Made by a program: the position numbers and the translations under genes. This document shows positions 1 to 9,372 of a stretch of DNA of 51,247 nt, in pieces. The first letter of the stretch is position 1. Each line of letters begins with the position of its first letter. The notes under the pieces are model-generated. The model was not told where the DNA came from and did no database searches. It saw only the letters and a program-made list of their open reading frames with translations. The DNA is from Methylobacterium trifolii (GTDB taxonomy: Bacteria > Pseudomonadota > Alphaproteobacteria > Rhizobiales > Beijerinckiaceae), in contig NZ_BPRB01000121.1 in the NCBI RefSeq assembly GCF_022179685.1, positions 1 to 51,247 of the forward strand. The letters run 5' to 3'.

Positions 1-344
1 ACCGTGGCGCGCAGGTCCGCCAGGGAGAAGGGCTTGGTCAGCACGTCGGTGACGATCGCGTCCAGGCCGCGGGCCCGTTCGCGCTGGTCGGCGAAACCCG
101 TCATCAGCAGGATCGTCAGGTCCGGGAAATCGCGCTTGGCCGCGAGCGCCAGGGCGATGCCGTCCATCAGCGGCATGCGGATGTCGGTGAGCATCAGGTC
201 GAAGCCGCCATCGGCCTCGTTGAGGCGGTCGAGCCCATCGCTGCCGTCGATCGCCGTGACCACGGCATGGCCGTCGATCTCCAGGCCCCGTTTGAGGAAG
301 CCGCGGATCGTGTCTTCGTCATCCACCAGCAGGATGCGCGCCAT
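1..344 (-). CDS. CpdR-like single-domain response regulator (C-terminus cut by window start)
   Basis: The minus strand read from the ATG at 344 gives a receiver domain starting MARILLVDDEDTIRGFLKRG, with the phospho-acceptor Asp in LMLTDIRMP (about residue 53) and the conserved Lys in LTKPFSLADL. No output domain can be seen before the window edge, and the length so far (114 codons) already fills a receiver of about 120 residues, so this is probably a stand-alone receiver. The sequence resembles CpdR, the alphaproteobacterial receiver that directs ClpXP adaptor activity in the cell cycle; the specific function is inferred. The last few codons and the stop lie outside the window. It is transcribed in the same direction as hpt, about 170 bases downstream of it. 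Confidence 0.8.
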   Translation of the reverse strand, partial: MARILLVDDEDTIRGFLKRGLEIDGHAVVTAIDGSDGLDRLNEADGGFDLMLTDIRMPLMDGIALALAAKRDFPDLTILLMTGFADQRERARGLDAIVTDVLTKPFSLADLRAT

Positions 345-516
345 GGTGTCCCGTGATCGTCCCTAGTGATGAAGCATTCGGCCGACAAGCGTCCGAATCG
401 CAAGAAAATCCGCCTATCTGTCAAGGTGGAACAGGCTGGAAGGCACCCGGCAATCGGCCCGCGTGCGAAAATGCCGCGCTCGGCTACGATATCCGTACGA
501 TGTCGGGCGTGAAACT

Positions 517-1086
517 TCAGGCGCCCCCGAACAAGTCCGGGTCCGCGTTGGCGTAATCGACCACGCCGACGAAGGGCAGTTGCCGGTAGGCGTGGGCGGC
601 ATCCATGCCGTAGCCCACGACGAATACGTCGGGGCAGGTGAAGCCGACGAAGTCCGCCTCGATCGTCACCGCGCGCTTGCCCGGCTTCTCGAGGAGTACT
701 GCCGTCAGCACGCGCTTGGCGCCGCGGGCCATCAACAGGTCCTTGGCGAAGACGACGGTGCGGCCCGATTCGAGGATGTCGTCCACGAGCAGCACGTCGC
801 GGCCGCGCACCTCGCTCTGCACGTCGCGCAGGATCTCGACCTGCCCCGAGGAGACGGTGCCGGTGCGGTAGCTCGACAGGTGCACGAACTCCACCTGCGG
901 CGACAGGCCGACCCGGTGGAGCGCCCGCAGCAGGTCGGCCGCGAACATGAAGCTGCCCTTGAGCACCGCCACCACGAGGAGGTTCTCGGGATTGGCGGCC
1001 AGGATCGTCCCGGCCAGTTCCTCGTTGCGCCGGGCGATCGTGGCTTCGTCGAACAGGACGCGCACGCGTCGGGATGGGATGGTCAT
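517..1086 (-). CDS. hpt: Hypoxanthine phosphoribosyltransferase
   Basis: A 189-residue cytosolic type I phosphoribosyltransferase that salvages hypoxanthine or guanine to IMP or GMP using PRPP. The PRPP-binding loop is visible as DVLLVDDILESGRT, and VAVLKGSFMFAADLLRAL is the usual N-terminal PP-loop region of HPRT. The ATG at 1086 (MTIPSRRVRVLF) fits the family length; an upstream in-frame ATG at 1134 would add 16 residues with no family support. The gene stands alone, downstream of the zinc-ribbon membrane protein and upstream of the CpdR-like regulator, all on the minus strand. Confidence 0.93.
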   Translation of the reverse strand: MTIPSRRVRVLFDEATIARRNEELAGTILAANPENLLVVAVLKGSFMFAADLLRALHRVGLSPQVEFVHLSSYRTGTVSSGQVEILRDVQSEVRGRDVLLVDDILESGRTVVFAKDLLMARGAKRVLTAVLLEKPGKRAVTIEADFVGFTCPDVFVVGYGMDAAHAYRQLPFVGVVDYANADPDLFGGA

Positions 1087-1159
1087 GGGCGTTTCATAGA
1101 CATCTTTGCGAGGCGCGGCCACGGTCGGCCGCAAAATCCGTGATGTCCGCGACGGAGGG

Positions 1160-1960
1160 TCAGTGCCGGGAGGCGTCGGCCGCCGGCGTCGCGCCCTCGG
1201 CGAAGCGCACCTCCAGGGACCGGCCCTGCGCCGGCGGATCGGGGAAGACGGTGCGGAAGCGCGCCGTCTCGCCGGAGGCGAGGACCGCCCGCGGGGCGGG
1301 GATGGCGAGGGTCCGCAGGGTCCGGTCTACCCCGTCGCGCACCGCGACGGCGAGCGGCGGCACCGGCGCGTCCCCCTTGGCCACGCCCACGAGGTCGCCC
1401 TCGACGACGAGTTCGGCCGTGCGTCCGTCCTCGGCGGGATTGCGGAAGGCGACCACGTCGCGGATCTCGATGCCGCGCAGGTTCACCGGCAGACCGATGC
1501 GGGCGTAGAGGCCAGCCGTCTGCGGCATCGCCCGCACAACGCCCGCCCGCGCGAGGCAGGCCAGCGGCAGGGCCGCCAGCACGGCGAGGCCCGCCGCGAC
1601 TACGGGAGACAGGCCGAGGACGCCTTTTCGACGCCCGGCCGCAGGCCTGCCGCGGGCGGGTTTCGGGCGGGGGCGGGGCGGCACGTTGTCGACCACGGCA
1701 CCCTCGCCCGCCGCGTTGCGGACCGCGGCGGAGGCGTCCTTCCAGTCGGCGTCGGAGGCCGCGCCGGACAAGGCCTCCGCCTCCTGCGCCGCGTCGAGTT
1801 CGGCGGCGCGGGCGGCCAGCACGTCGGCCGGCGTGATGAACCAGGTCTCGCGGCAGGCGGCGCAGCGGACGGAGCGGCCCTCCATGCCGACGCGCTCGGC
1901 ATCGATCCGGTACTCGCTGGCGCAGGTCGGGCAGACGATCAGCATACGCTCGACGCTCAC
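1160..1960 (-). CDS. MJ0042-type zinc-ribbon membrane protein with DUF3426-like C-terminus
   Basis: A 266-residue protein. Residues 1-40 form an MJ0042-type zinc ribbon: CPTCASEYRI followed by VRCAACRETW gives the two CxxC knuckles. An acidic/alanine-rich linker and a basic Pro/Arg stretch (about 95-115) lead to one transmembrane helix (about 118-140). The C-terminal 100 residues look like the beta-rich DUF3426 or FxLYD-like domain that normally follows this finger. The layout implies a cytoplasmic zinc finger and a periplasmic C-terminal domain; the biochemical role is unknown. It is divergent from ftsE across about 190 bases, a common arrangement in Rhizobiales. Confidence 0.8.
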   Translation of the reverse strand: MSVERMLIVCPTCASEYRIDAERVGMEGRSVRCAACRETWFITPADVLAARAAELDAAQEAEALSGAASDADWKDASAAVRNAAGEGAVVDNVPPRPRPKPARGRPAAGRRKGVLGLSPVVAAGLAVLAALPLACLARAGVVRAMPQTAGLYARIGLPVNLRGIEIRDVVAFRNPAEDGRTAELVVEGDLVGVAKGDAPVPPLAVAVRDGVDRTLRTLAIPAPRAVLASGETARFRTVFPDPPAQGRSLEVRFAEGATPAADASRH

Positions 1961-2150
1961 GTGCGCCCGGAGGAGACCGGGGCGGCACTCATGGGCGGAG
2001 TGTCGCGGATCACGGTTAACCCCCGATGAAACGCGCCGGGCCGCCCGTGTCGCGAAATCGTGCCGGGGCCGGGCTTGAAAACGCCATCTCCCGAGGCCAT
2101 CCCGGCACCGAGCCCCGGCGCGGGCGCGAAACTTCGAACGCGGGACGGCC

Positions 2151-2861
2151 TTGGGCGCTCAGGTGAACACCAAAAGCCTGCTCTCCGGCGCGGAGGCGGC
2201 GGTGGTCCAGTTCGAGAACGTCGGGATGCGCTACGGCCTCGGGCCGGAGGTGCTCTCCGACGTGAGCTTCCGGATCGCGCCGCGCTCGTTCCAGTTCCTG
2301 ACCGGGCCCTCGGGCGCGGGCAAGACCACCCTGCTGCGCCTGATCCTGCTCTCGGTCCGGCCAACGCGGGGGCTGGTCTCGGTGTTCGGCGAGGAGGTCA
2401 GCGGCATCTCCAGCGGGGCGCTCACCGGACTGCGGCGGCGCATGGGCGTGGTGTTCCAGGATTTCCGCCTGCTCGACCACCTCACCACCTACGAGAACGT
2501 GGCGCTGCCGCTGCGGGTCCAGGGCCGGGCCGAGACCAGCTACCGGGCCGAAGTCGTGGAGCTGCTGCGTTGGGTGGGCCTCGGCGAGCGCATGCACGCC
2601 CTGCCGCCCCTGCTGTCGGGGGGCGAGAAGCAGCGGGCGGCCATCGCCCGCGCCCTGATCGCCCGGCCGGACCTGCTGCTGGCCGACGAGCCCACCGGCA
2701 ACGTCGACCCGGGCCTGGGGCGGCGGCTGCTGCGGCTGTTCCTCGAACTGAACAAGCTCGGCACCTCGGTGATCATCGCGACCCACGATTTCGGCATCAT
2801 GGACGCCTATCCGGCGCGCCGGATGGTGCTGGGCGAGGGCCGCCTGAAGGTCGAAGGCTGA
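2151..2861 (+). CDS. ftsE: Cell division ATP-binding protein FtsE
   Basis: ATPase subunit of the FtsEX complex, which couples divisome assembly to peptidoglycan hydrolase activation at the septum. The translation has Walker A ([11 protein letters not shown]), Q-loop ([13 protein letters not shown]), ABC signature ([15 protein letters not shown]), Walker B with FtsE-like DEPTGNVD, and H-switch ([11 protein letters not shown]). The start is uncertain: TTG at 2151 or GTG at 2163, both without a strong Shine-Dalgarno. The stop overlaps the ftsX start (TGATG), so the two genes are translationally coupled. Confidence 0.93.
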   Translation: MGAQVNTKSLLSGAEAAVVQFENVGMRYGLGPEVLSDVSFRIAPRSFQFLTGPSGAGKTTLLRLILLSVRPTRGLVSVFGEEVSGISSGALTGLRRRMGVVFQDFRLLDHLTTYENVALPLRVQGRAETSYRAEVVELLRWVGLGERMHALPPLLSGGEKQRAAIARALIARPDLLLADEPTGNVDPGLGRRLLRLFLELNKLGTSVIIATHDFGIMDAYPARRMVLGEGRLKVEG

Positions 2862-3808
2862 TGGCGCGGACCACGAGCGGGCCGGGCGCCCCCGAGCCCG
2901 CGCTCCCCCCGACGCTCCGGCGCAACGCGCCCCTGGTGCCGACCGATTCGGCTGCGAGCCGGTCGCTGGCCGCCGTCATCGCCATCCTCACCTTCCTGGC
3001 GGGCCTCTGCGCGGGCGCGGCCGAGATGGTCGCCTCCAGCGCCGGCCAGTGGCAGGGCAGCGTGGCACAGGAGGTCACGATCCAGGTCCGCCCCGGCCCC
3101 GGCCGGGACCTCGACGCCGACATCGCCCGGGCGGCGACCATCGCCCGGTCCGAGCCCGGCATCGGCGACGCCCGCGTCTTCTCCAAGGCCGAGGCCGAGC
3201 GGCTGCTGGAGCCCTGGCTCGGCAGCGGCCTCGACCTCTCGGACCTGCCCGTGCCCCGGCTCATCGCCCTGAGGCTGGCCGCCGAGCCCGCCGCCGACCT
3301 GAAGCACCTGCGCGCGCGGCTGACTGAGGCCCTGCCGGGGGTGGCGAGCCTCGACGACCACGCCCTCTGGCTCCAGCGGCTCTCCACCATGGCCAACACC
3401 TTCGTCGGCGTCGGCATCGGCATCGTCGTGCTGGTGCTGGTGGCGACCGGGCTCGCGGTCGCCTTCGCGACGCGGGGCGCGATGGCCGGCAACCGCGAGG
3501 TGGTGGAGGTCTTGCACTTCGTGGGCGCTGACGACGACTTCATCGCCCGCGCCTTCCAGCGCCGATTCTTCGGCCTCGGCCTGCGGGGCGGGGCCATCGG
3601 CGCGCTGCTGGCCATCGCGGCCTTCGCGCTCGCCGGGCTGCTCGCCCGCGCCGCCCGCTCGGGCCCGGCGGGCGACGAGATCGAGGCGCTGTTCGGCGCC
3701 TTCCACGTCGGCTGGCGCGGCTATGCCAGCGTGATCCTGATCGGGGTCATCGCCTCGCTGGTGACGGGCGTGGTCTCGCGGCTGACGGTGCGCCGCTTCC
3801 TCGCTTGA
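2861..3808 (+). CDS. ftsX: Cell division permease FtsX
   Basis: A 315-residue membrane partner of FtsE. A basic cytoplasmic N-terminus is followed by TM1 (about 36-55), a periplasmic domain of about 130 residues with the EVTIQVRP and [18 protein letters not shown] features of FtsX, and three further helices. The cytoplasmic loop before TM3 contains [24 protein letters not shown], which is diagnostic of FtsX. The ATG overlaps the ftsE stop. Low complexity in the N-terminal 25 residues is usual for this family. Confidence 0.93.
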   Translation: MARTTSGPGAPEPALPPTLRRNAPLVPTDSAASRSLAAVIAILTFLAGLCAGAAEMVASSAGQWQGSVAQEVTIQVRPGPGRDLDADIARAATIARSEPGIGDARVFSKAEAERLLEPWLGSGLDLSDLPVPRLIALRLAAEPAADLKHLRARLTEALPGVASLDDHALWLQRLSTMANTFVGVGIGIVVLVLVATGLAVAFATRGAMAGNREVVEVLHFVGADDDFIARAFQRRFFGLGLRGGAIGALLAIAAFALAGLLARAARSGPAGDEIEALFGAFHVGWRGYASVILIGVIASLVTGVVSRLTVRRFLA

Positions 3809-3964
3809 CGGTGTGACGGAACGCCCGGAATCCGCGTTGCGGATCAAGGGGCTCGGCCGTTCGTTAACCATTCGGAAAGCATTTCCCGACGCAATGGCCG
3901 GTGGAGGCGATCCCCCTTGGGGCGCGCCTCCGCGCCGCCGCAATCGGCGCCGATCCTCTGGAGG

Positions 3965-4756
3965 ATGACCACGGGTATGATGCGCGCCAGCGACCCGAGC
4001 CCGACCGAAATCTTCGGCTGGCTCTGGCACGACCGGCGGCAGGCTACCGGGAACCGGACCTGCGGCCTGCCGCGCCGGCGCCTCGGACCCGCCCTGCGGC
4101 TCTGCCTGGCGGCGTCGGTCGCCGGCGGCCTCGGGCTCGGCGCAGGCTTCCTCGCCTTCGTGGGCACCCTGGAGCGCAGCGAGCGTATCCCGGTCGGCCG
4201 CGCCGACGGCATCGTGGCCCTGACCGGTGGGGCCCAACGCATCGGCGACGCGATCGACCTGCTCGCGGGCGGCTACGGCCGGCGCCTGCTCATCACCGGC
4301 GTCAACGAGCGCACCAGTCGCGACGAGATCGCCCGGCTCAACCCGAGCCAGCGGCACTGGATCGACTGCTGCGTCGACCTGGACTACCGGGCCCGCAACA
4401 CCATCGGCAACGCCATCGAGACCCGGCGCTGGATGCGTCGGCACCATTTCAGCACCGTCGCGGTGGTGACGTCGAACTACCACATGCCGCGCACGCTGAT
4501 CGAACTCGATCACGCCCTGCAAGGCGGCGACCGGGTGGTACCCCACCCCGTCGTCGCGGAAGGCTTCGACGCCGGATCGTGGTGGCAGAACCCGCCCGCG
4601 GCCCGGCTCCTGGCCTCGGAGTACGTAAAGTTCTTGGTAGCCTGGGTTCGGACCCGGTTCGAGACCGATCCGGAAAGTTCCCGCGCCGCGATCCTGATCG
4701 GCCGCGGCAAGCCGGTGAAGATGGTGGCCGAACCGCTGATGCGGGGCATGGAATGA
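3965..4756 (+). CDS. YdcF/ElyC-like (DUF218) membrane-anchored protein
   Basis: About 263 residues with one N-terminal TM helix (LRLCLAASVAGGLGLGAGFL) and a DUF218/YdcF domain: DGIVALTGGAQRIGDAIDLL, LLITGVNERTSRDEI, ARNTIGNAIETRRWM and VVTSNYHMPRTLIEL. Family members such as ElyC and SanA act in envelope or peptidoglycan precursor homeostasis; the exact reaction is not known. It follows ftsX by 156 bases. The ftsEX-ydcF order is common in alphaproteobacteria, where plsC often comes next; no plsC is present here. The ATG at 3965 sits directly on a GGAGG, so the ATG at 3977 is an alternative start with better spacing. Confidence 0.85.
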   Translation: MTTGMMRASDPSPTEIFGWLWHDRRQATGNRTCGLPRRRLGPALRLCLAASVAGGLGLGAGFLAFVGTLERSERIPVGRADGIVALTGGAQRIGDAIDLLAGGYGRRLLITGVNERTSRDEIARLNPSQRHWIDCCVDLDYRARNTIGNAIETRRWMRRHHFSTVAVVTSNYHMPRTLIELDHALQGGDRVVPHPVVAEGFDAGSWWQNPPAARLLASEYVKFLVAWVRTRFETDPESSRAAILIGRGKPVKMVAEPLMRGME

Positions 4757-4781
4757 GGTCCGCGGGAGCGGCGGATGACGC

Positions 4782-5117
4782 TTACGAGCCCCGACAGCGG
4801 CTCCTGATCGCCGCGGAGAACTCCTTCTCCGAACCCTGGACCTGGGCCATGCGCTCGGCGCGCTCCGAACCCGACAGGCAGCGTCCGTAGACGCCCGCGA
4901 CCCGGCGCATGGTGTCCACGTGCCGGCGCCAGATGCGACAGTTCTTGGCCTCGTCGCCATCGGCCTGTTCGAGCTGGTCGACGGCCTGGCGCTGCATCGA
5001 CTGGGCGACGAGGACGTCGCGCGGGCAGGTGCCGTCCGCCGCACTTTGGGCCAGGGCCGCGGGCCCGGCGAGCAGGATTGCGGTGCACACGAGCGGCAAG
5101 GATCGCGAGAGACTCAT
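4782..5117 (-). CDS. Small secreted protein of unknown function
   Basis: A 111-residue protein with a clear signal peptide (MSLSRSLPLVCTAILLAGPAALAQ, cleavage after ALA). The mature part is about 87 residues, helical and charged, with three Cys residues that may form disulfides in the periplasm. No family is recognised. Its start overlaps the ptsN stop by four bases (ATGA), so it is translationally coupled to ptsN. It converges with the YdcF-like gene across only 25 bases. Confidence 0.7.
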   Translation of the reverse strand: MSLSRSLPLVCTAILLAGPAALAQSAADGTCPRDVLVAQSMQRQAVDQLEQADGDEAKNCRIWRRHVDTMRRVAGVYGRCLSGSERAERMAQVQGSEKEFSAAIRSRCRGS

Positions 5118-5581
5118 GCGGCCTGCGAGGCAGAGGTGTGGGTCAGGAGCGCGTAGAGGGCGCTGGCGTCGCGCGCCGCGCGGATGCGCTCCAGGATGCC
5201 GGGCTCGCGCAGGATGCGGGCGACCTGGGCCAGAGCCTTGAGGTGGTCGGCGCCAGCGCCCTCGGGGGCCAGGAGCAGGAAGGCGATGTCGATGGGCTGG
5301 CCGTCCAGCGCCTCGAAATCCACCGGCCGCTCAAGGCGGGCGACGAGGCCGAACAGCCGGTCGAGGCCGGGCAGCTTGCCGTGCGGGATCGCGACGCCCT
5401 CACCGATGCCGGTCGAGCCCAGCCGCTCCCGCTGAAGGAGGGTCTCGAACACCTCGCGCTCGTCCAGCGCCGGCAGGCGGCGGACGGCGTGGGCGCTCAA
5501 CTCCTGCAGCACCTGTTTCTTGGCACGGGCGCGCAGCGACGGCACCACGGAATCCGGATCGAGGAATTCCAGCACTGGCAT
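5114..5581 (-). CDS. ptsN: Nitrogen-PTS EIIA protein PtsN
   Basis: A 155-residue EIIA(Ntr), the terminal phosphoacceptor of the regulatory nitrogen phosphotransferase system. The active-site His is in VAIPHGKLPGL (His67). The fold-typical segments FETLLQRERLGSTGIGEG and IDIAFLLLAPEGAGADHLKALAQVARILR are present. In alphaproteobacteria PtsN signals nitrogen, carbon and potassium status and often acts on PHB metabolism and transporters. It lies 102 bases downstream of hpf in the conserved rpoN-hpf-ptsN order. Confidence 0.95.
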   Translation of the reverse strand: MPVLEFLDPDSVVPSLRARAKKQVLQELSAHAVRRLPALDEREVFETLLQRERLGSTGIGEGVAIPHGKLPGLDRLFGLVARLERPVDFEALDGQPIDIAFLLLAPEGAGADHLKALAQVARILREPGILERIRAARDASALYALLTHTSASQAA

Positions 5582-5683
5582 GGGAGGACCGTCGCCCCGT
5601 CAGACGAGGCGCGCCGGCTCGTCGCCCGCGTCACCCCCGAAGATCAATGGCCGGTCCGACATGCCGGTTCCGGCAATGTCGGA

Positions 5684-6289
5684 TCACGCAGCGGCTTCCT
5701 GTGGATCGACCCAGCCGATCGCCCCGTCGCTGCGCCGATATACGACGTTGATGCGCCCGGTGCCAGCGTGGACGAAGACGATGACAGGGGCGCCGGTGAG
5801 GTCCAGGGCCGTGACCGCCTCGCTCACCGAATGGCGCTTGAGGGTCTTGGTGCTCTCGGCCACGATCGGGGGGTGGGCCGGCCCGTCGTCCAGCTCGGCC
5901 TCGTCGTCCTCGTCGTCCTCCGGCGCGGCGAAGACGGCGTAGGCCGCCTCGATCGCGGCGGCGCCGTTGGCCTGGCCGGCGGTGTGGTCCTTGAGCCGGT
6001 GCTTGTAGCGACGCAGGCGCTTCTCGAGCTTGTCCGCCGTCTGCTCGAAGCTCGCCCGCGCGTCGTGGGCTGCGCCCACCGCCTCGATGGTCAGGCCGGA
6101 GACGAGGTGCAGCACGCAGTCGGTGCGGTAGGCGCTGCCGTCGCGCCGCAGCGTCACGTGCCCGGTGCAGGTGCTGTTCATGTGGCTGTCGAGGTATTTC
6201 GAAAGGGTCGCCGCCATCCGCTCCTCGACGCGGCCGCGCAGGCTCTCGCCGAGGTCCAGGCCGTGGCCCGTGACGCGCAATGACCCCAT
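5684..6289 (-). CDS. hpf: Ribosome hibernation promoting factor, long form
   Basis: A 201-residue long-type HPF. The N-terminal S30AE domain (about 1-105; LRVTGHGLDLGESLRGRVEERM and DRRASFEQTADKLEKRLRRYKHRLKDH-like ends) binds the 30S decoding region. After an acidic linker (EDDEDDEAELDD), the C-terminal dimerisation domain (about 145-195; KRHSVSEAVTALDLTGAPVIVFVHA, INVVYRRSDGAIGWV) pairs 70S ribosomes into 100S dimers. It is transcribed with rpoN and ptsN on the minus strand. Confidence 0.95.
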   Translation of the reverse strand: MGSLRVTGHGLDLGESLRGRVEERMAATLSKYLDSHMNSTCTGHVTLRRDGSAYRTDCVLHLVSGLTIEAVGAAHDARASFEQTADKLEKRLRRYKHRLKDHTAGQANGAAAIEAAYAVFAAPEDDEDDEAELDDGPAHPPIVAESTKTLKRHSVSEAVTALDLTGAPVIVFVHAGTGRINVVYRRSDGAIGWVDPQEAAA

Positions 6290-6380
6290 GTGTCCCCCGG
6301 TTCGTTGTCCTCGATCTGGCGAGTTAAGGAGCCGGGCCCCCGTAAGTCAACGGACGCCCGCGTTCGAAGCCCGTCCGCCC

Positions 6381-7937
6381 TCAGCGGGCGGCCAGCATGC
6401 CCGCGTGCGAGCCCCCTTGCGCGTAGCGCTCGCGCCGGCGCTCAATGGAGGAGGGAATCCGCAGGGATTCCCGGTACTTGGCCACGGTGCGGCGGGCGAT
6501 GTCGACGCCTTCCCCGCGCAGTTTCTGCACCAGGGCGTCGTCGGAGAGCACGTCGTCCGGGGTCTCGCCGTCGACGAGCTGCTTGATGCGGTGGCGCACG
6601 GCCTCCGAGGAATGAGCGGCCATCCCGGCTGCGCCCGGGATCGCGGCGGTGAAGAAGTACTTCATCTCCAGGGTGCCGCGGCTGGTGCCGATTGCCTTGT
6701 TCGATGTCACCCGCGAGACCGTGGATTCGTGCATGCCGATCGCCTCGGCCACGGTCTTGAGGTTGAGGGGCCGCAGGTGCGTCACACCGTGGACGAAGAA
6801 GCCGTCCTGCTGGCGCACGATCTCGGTGGCGACCTTGAGGATGGTGCGGGCGCGCTGCTCCAGGCTGCGGGTGAGCCAGTTGGCATTCTGGAGGGCCTCG
6901 GACAGGAACGCCTTGTCGCCGTCCGCCTTCGCGCCGCGCACGACGCGGGCGTAGTAGCTCTGGTTGACCAGGACGCGGGGCAGCGCCTCGCCGTTCAGTT
7001 CCACCAGCCAGGAGCCGTCCGCGGCCGCGCGCACGAACACGTCCGGGATCAGCACCTCGACGGCGCTCGCGCCGAAGGCCCGGCCGGGCTTGGGATCGAG
7101 GCGGCGGATCTCGGAGAGCATCTCGACCAAGTCGTCGTCGTCCACGCCGCAGAGGCGGCGCAGAGCCGTGAAATCGCGCTTGGCCACGAGGTCGAGGCGC
7201 GAGACCAGGGCCTGCATCGCCGGATCGAACCGGTCCTGCTCGCGGAGCTGGATCGCGAGGCATTCGGCCAGATCCCGGGCGGCTACCCCTGGCGGGTCGA
7301 AGCTCTGCACGAGCTTCAGGACGCGGGCCACCCGGTCGAGCTTGGCCCCGAGCCGCTCGGCCACGGCGTCGATCGATTCGCGCAGGTAGCCCGCCTCGTC
7401 GACCGCATCGATCAGGAAGCCGCCGATCAGTCGGTCCACCGGGTCCCGGGTGGCGAGGTCGAGCTGGCCGGCGAGGTGCTCGCGCAGGGAGATTTCGGCG
7501 GTGAGCGTCGCCTCGAAATCCGGCGCCTCGGAATCGAAGCTGCCGCCGGTATTGCCGTAGGGCGCGGGCGTCAGCGACAGCATGTCGCCGCAATTGGCCT
7601 CGCTGATCGGGCTGGGCGCGTCGTCGGGGAAGACGTTGTCGAGGCGGGCGTCGAAATCGCCCTCGATCCGGCCGCTGCCCGGATCGAGCTCGTCGGCCAT
7701 CCAGGGCTCGGCCTCGGCCCCCTCGAACGCCTCGGCCTCGGGCGCGGCCTCGGGGGCCTCGGTGGCGCCGGGCTCGGCTTCGGCCCGCTCCAGGAGCGGA
7801 TTGCGCTCCAGTTCCGCCTCCACGTAGGTGGCGAGGTCGAGATGGGAGAGTTGCAGGAGCTTGATCGCTTGCAGAAGCTGCGGCGTCATCACCAGGGCCT
7901 GGCCCTGGCGCATTTCCAGCCGTTGCAGCAGACTCAT
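6381..7937 (-). CDS. rpoN: RNA polymerase sigma-54 factor RpoN
   Basis: A 518-residue sigma-54. Region I is Gln/Leu-rich (LVMTPQLLQAIKLLQLSHLDL) and contacts the activator AAA domain. An acidic region II follows at about 50-110, then the core-binding domain, the HTH (TVAEAIGMHESTVSRVTSNK) and the C-terminal RpoN box (ARRTVAKYRESL) that recognises the -24 element. It would direct nitrogen and other activator-dependent promoters. In most Rhizobiales rpoN lies directly behind lptB; here about 2 kb with two unrelated genes intervenes. Confidence 0.97.
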   Translation of the reverse strand: MSLLQRLEMRQGQALVMTPQLLQAIKLLQLSHLDLATYVEAELERNPLLERAEAEPGATEAPEAAPEAEAFEGAEAEPWMADELDPGSGRIEGDFDARLDNVFPDDAPSPISEANCGDMLSLTPAPYGNTGGSFDSEAPDFEATLTAEISLREHLAGQLDLATRDPVDRLIGGFLIDAVDEAGYLRESIDAVAERLGAKLDRVARVLKLVQSFDPPGVAARDLAECLAIQLREQDRFDPAMQALVSRLDLVAKRDFTALRRLCGVDDDDLVEMLSEIRRLDPKPGRAFGASAVEVLIPDVFVRAAADGSWLVELNGEALPRVLVNQSYYARVVRGAKADGDKAFLSEALQNANWLTRSLEQRARTILKVATEIVRQQDGFFVHGVTHLRPLNLKTVAEAIGMHESTVSRVTSNKAIGTSRGTLEMKYFFTAAIPGAAGMAAHSSEAVRHRIKQLVDGETPDDVLSDDALVQKLRGEGVDIARRTVAKYRESLRIPSSIERRRERYAQGGSHAGMLAAR

Positions 7938-8163
7938 GCGACGCCCCGATCCTCTTCGAAAACGGCCCGCCAGCCAAGGCTACGTCGCCGACGGCATGGT
8001 TCTTGCTTCAAAGTCTCCTTTCCTCTGTAGACCCATCCCGATCGCGCGTCAAAGCGTGATCGTGTCTCGCTACGCCCGGCGGCCGGACGTGGCAGCGATG
8101 CCACAGGCTTATCCCCAGGGCACACCGCCGCCCGTCCGGTTGGATGGCGGCGGGCCGGAGCAC

Positions 8164-8886
8164 TCAAGCCTGGAGCAGGATGCTCTGCCGGTAGGAGTAG
8201 CGCCTCAGCGCTTCGAGCCGGTAGGCGAAGTCGTCCATCATCTTCGCGACGGACAGAAGCTTCCGCTTGAAGACGTAGATCGATGCCAGCTGGAAGAACA
8301 GCATCTCGGGAATGCGGACCTGGACCTGGAAGTGCTGGCGCAGCATGTCGACCTCGGCCGGCGACAGGGGGAACTCGTCGTCGTCGCCGTAGCGGGGGAC
8401 GCCGAACTTGCCCACGACGTTCCGGCGGAACCAGATCAGGAGGTTGCTCGCCGCGTTGTTCTCGAAGAAGTACGCCTTGCCCCCCGCGTTGAGGGTCGAG
8501 CGAAGCGTCCGGGAGAACTCGGAGAACGGCTCGATGTGGTGCAGGATGAACGACCCGAAGATGAAGTCGAACGTACCCAGTCGAGCGATGTCCCGGGCAT
8601 CGGCCTGGATCCCGGTCAGGTTCGTGATGCCCGCCTCGCGCACGTGGCGGTTCAGGGTGTCGATGGCGACGGCGGAGAAGTCCACGGCCGTCACCTCGGC
8701 CCCGGCGGCGGCCAGGAACAGCGAGGTCCCGCCGTTGCCGCAGCCGAGATCGAGCACCCGCTTTCCCTTGAGCGGTCCGAAGAACGCCACCGCCTCGCTG
8801 ACCGCGTGGCCGACCTCCTTCGACAGGTGTGCCGCCTCCATCCCCTCGAAGTTCCGGTCCCAGAAAACCTCGGCCTCGTTCTTCAT
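8164..8886 (-). CDS. Class I SAM-dependent methyltransferase
   Basis: A 240-residue methyltransferase: motif I VLDLGCGNGGTSLFL binds SAM, followed by VTAVDFSAVAIDTL (acidic ribose-binding position), the FDFIFGSFILHHIE region and a C-terminal helical extension (FQVQVRIPEMLFFQLASIYVFKR) that may associate with membrane or lipid. The closest style of protein is the small-molecule or glycan methyltransferase found in surface-polysaccharide loci; the substrate cannot be read from sequence. Its codon usage looks less GC-biased than rpoN or lptB beside it. A GGGGAG about 7 bases upstream supports the ATG at 8886. Confidence 0.85.
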   Translation of the reverse strand: MKNEAEVFWDRNFEGMEAAHLSKEVGHAVSEAVAFFGPLKGKRVLDLGCGNGGTSLFLAAAGAEVTAVDFSAVAIDTLNRHVREAGITNLTGIQADARDIARLGTFDFIFGSFILHHIEPFSEFSRTLRSTLNAGGKAYFFENNAASNLLIWFRRNVVGKFGVPRYGDDDEFPLSPAEVDMLRQHFQVQVRIPEMLFFQLASIYVFKRKLLSVAKMMDDFAYRLEALRRYSYRQSILLQA

Positions 8887-9372
8887 CCTCGACTCCCCAG
8901 CATGCGAACCCGGCGCAACGGACTACGGAGCCTCGAAACGCCGTCCTGGTGCGGACCATAACCGATCGTCACCAACCGATTGATCGAGGAATAATGCTGA
9001 CCATCGTCTTTCGGGGATCATGACTAATTTGGATATGCGCACCTGTAGTCGCTGCGGACGGCATGTAGACTGAGTCTTTGCCGCATATCGTTAACGTCCC
9101 GCCGCCGGACATTCGCACTCACCCTCAGCGAGCCGTCCGGCAACCCCGCAAACTACATACGACGCGATCTCTGTCGATCCGTTACGTTCGACCCAAATTC
9201 TCGGACGTTTTCGATATCCCTGATCCAGTCTCTTTCCGAACCGTTCCGGATTTCGCTTCTTCGATAAACAGGTCCGAAAGAGCCGAACGCTTGACTGCTT
9301 CCCCGAAAAAGCCGGCACTCCTTCCCCGGTTCGACCAGCCGAATCGGCATCGCCCCGCGTCAGGGATGCGCC
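8887..9372. other. 486-base gene-free, relatively AT-rich region between methyltransferase and putative zincin
   Basis: No coding frame here has a plausible start and protein-like composition. The stretch is visibly richer in A and T than its surroundings and separates two divergent accessory genes, so it must hold both promoters. No terminator or strong inverted repeat was seen. It lies inside the interruption between lptB and rpoN. Confidence 0.5.
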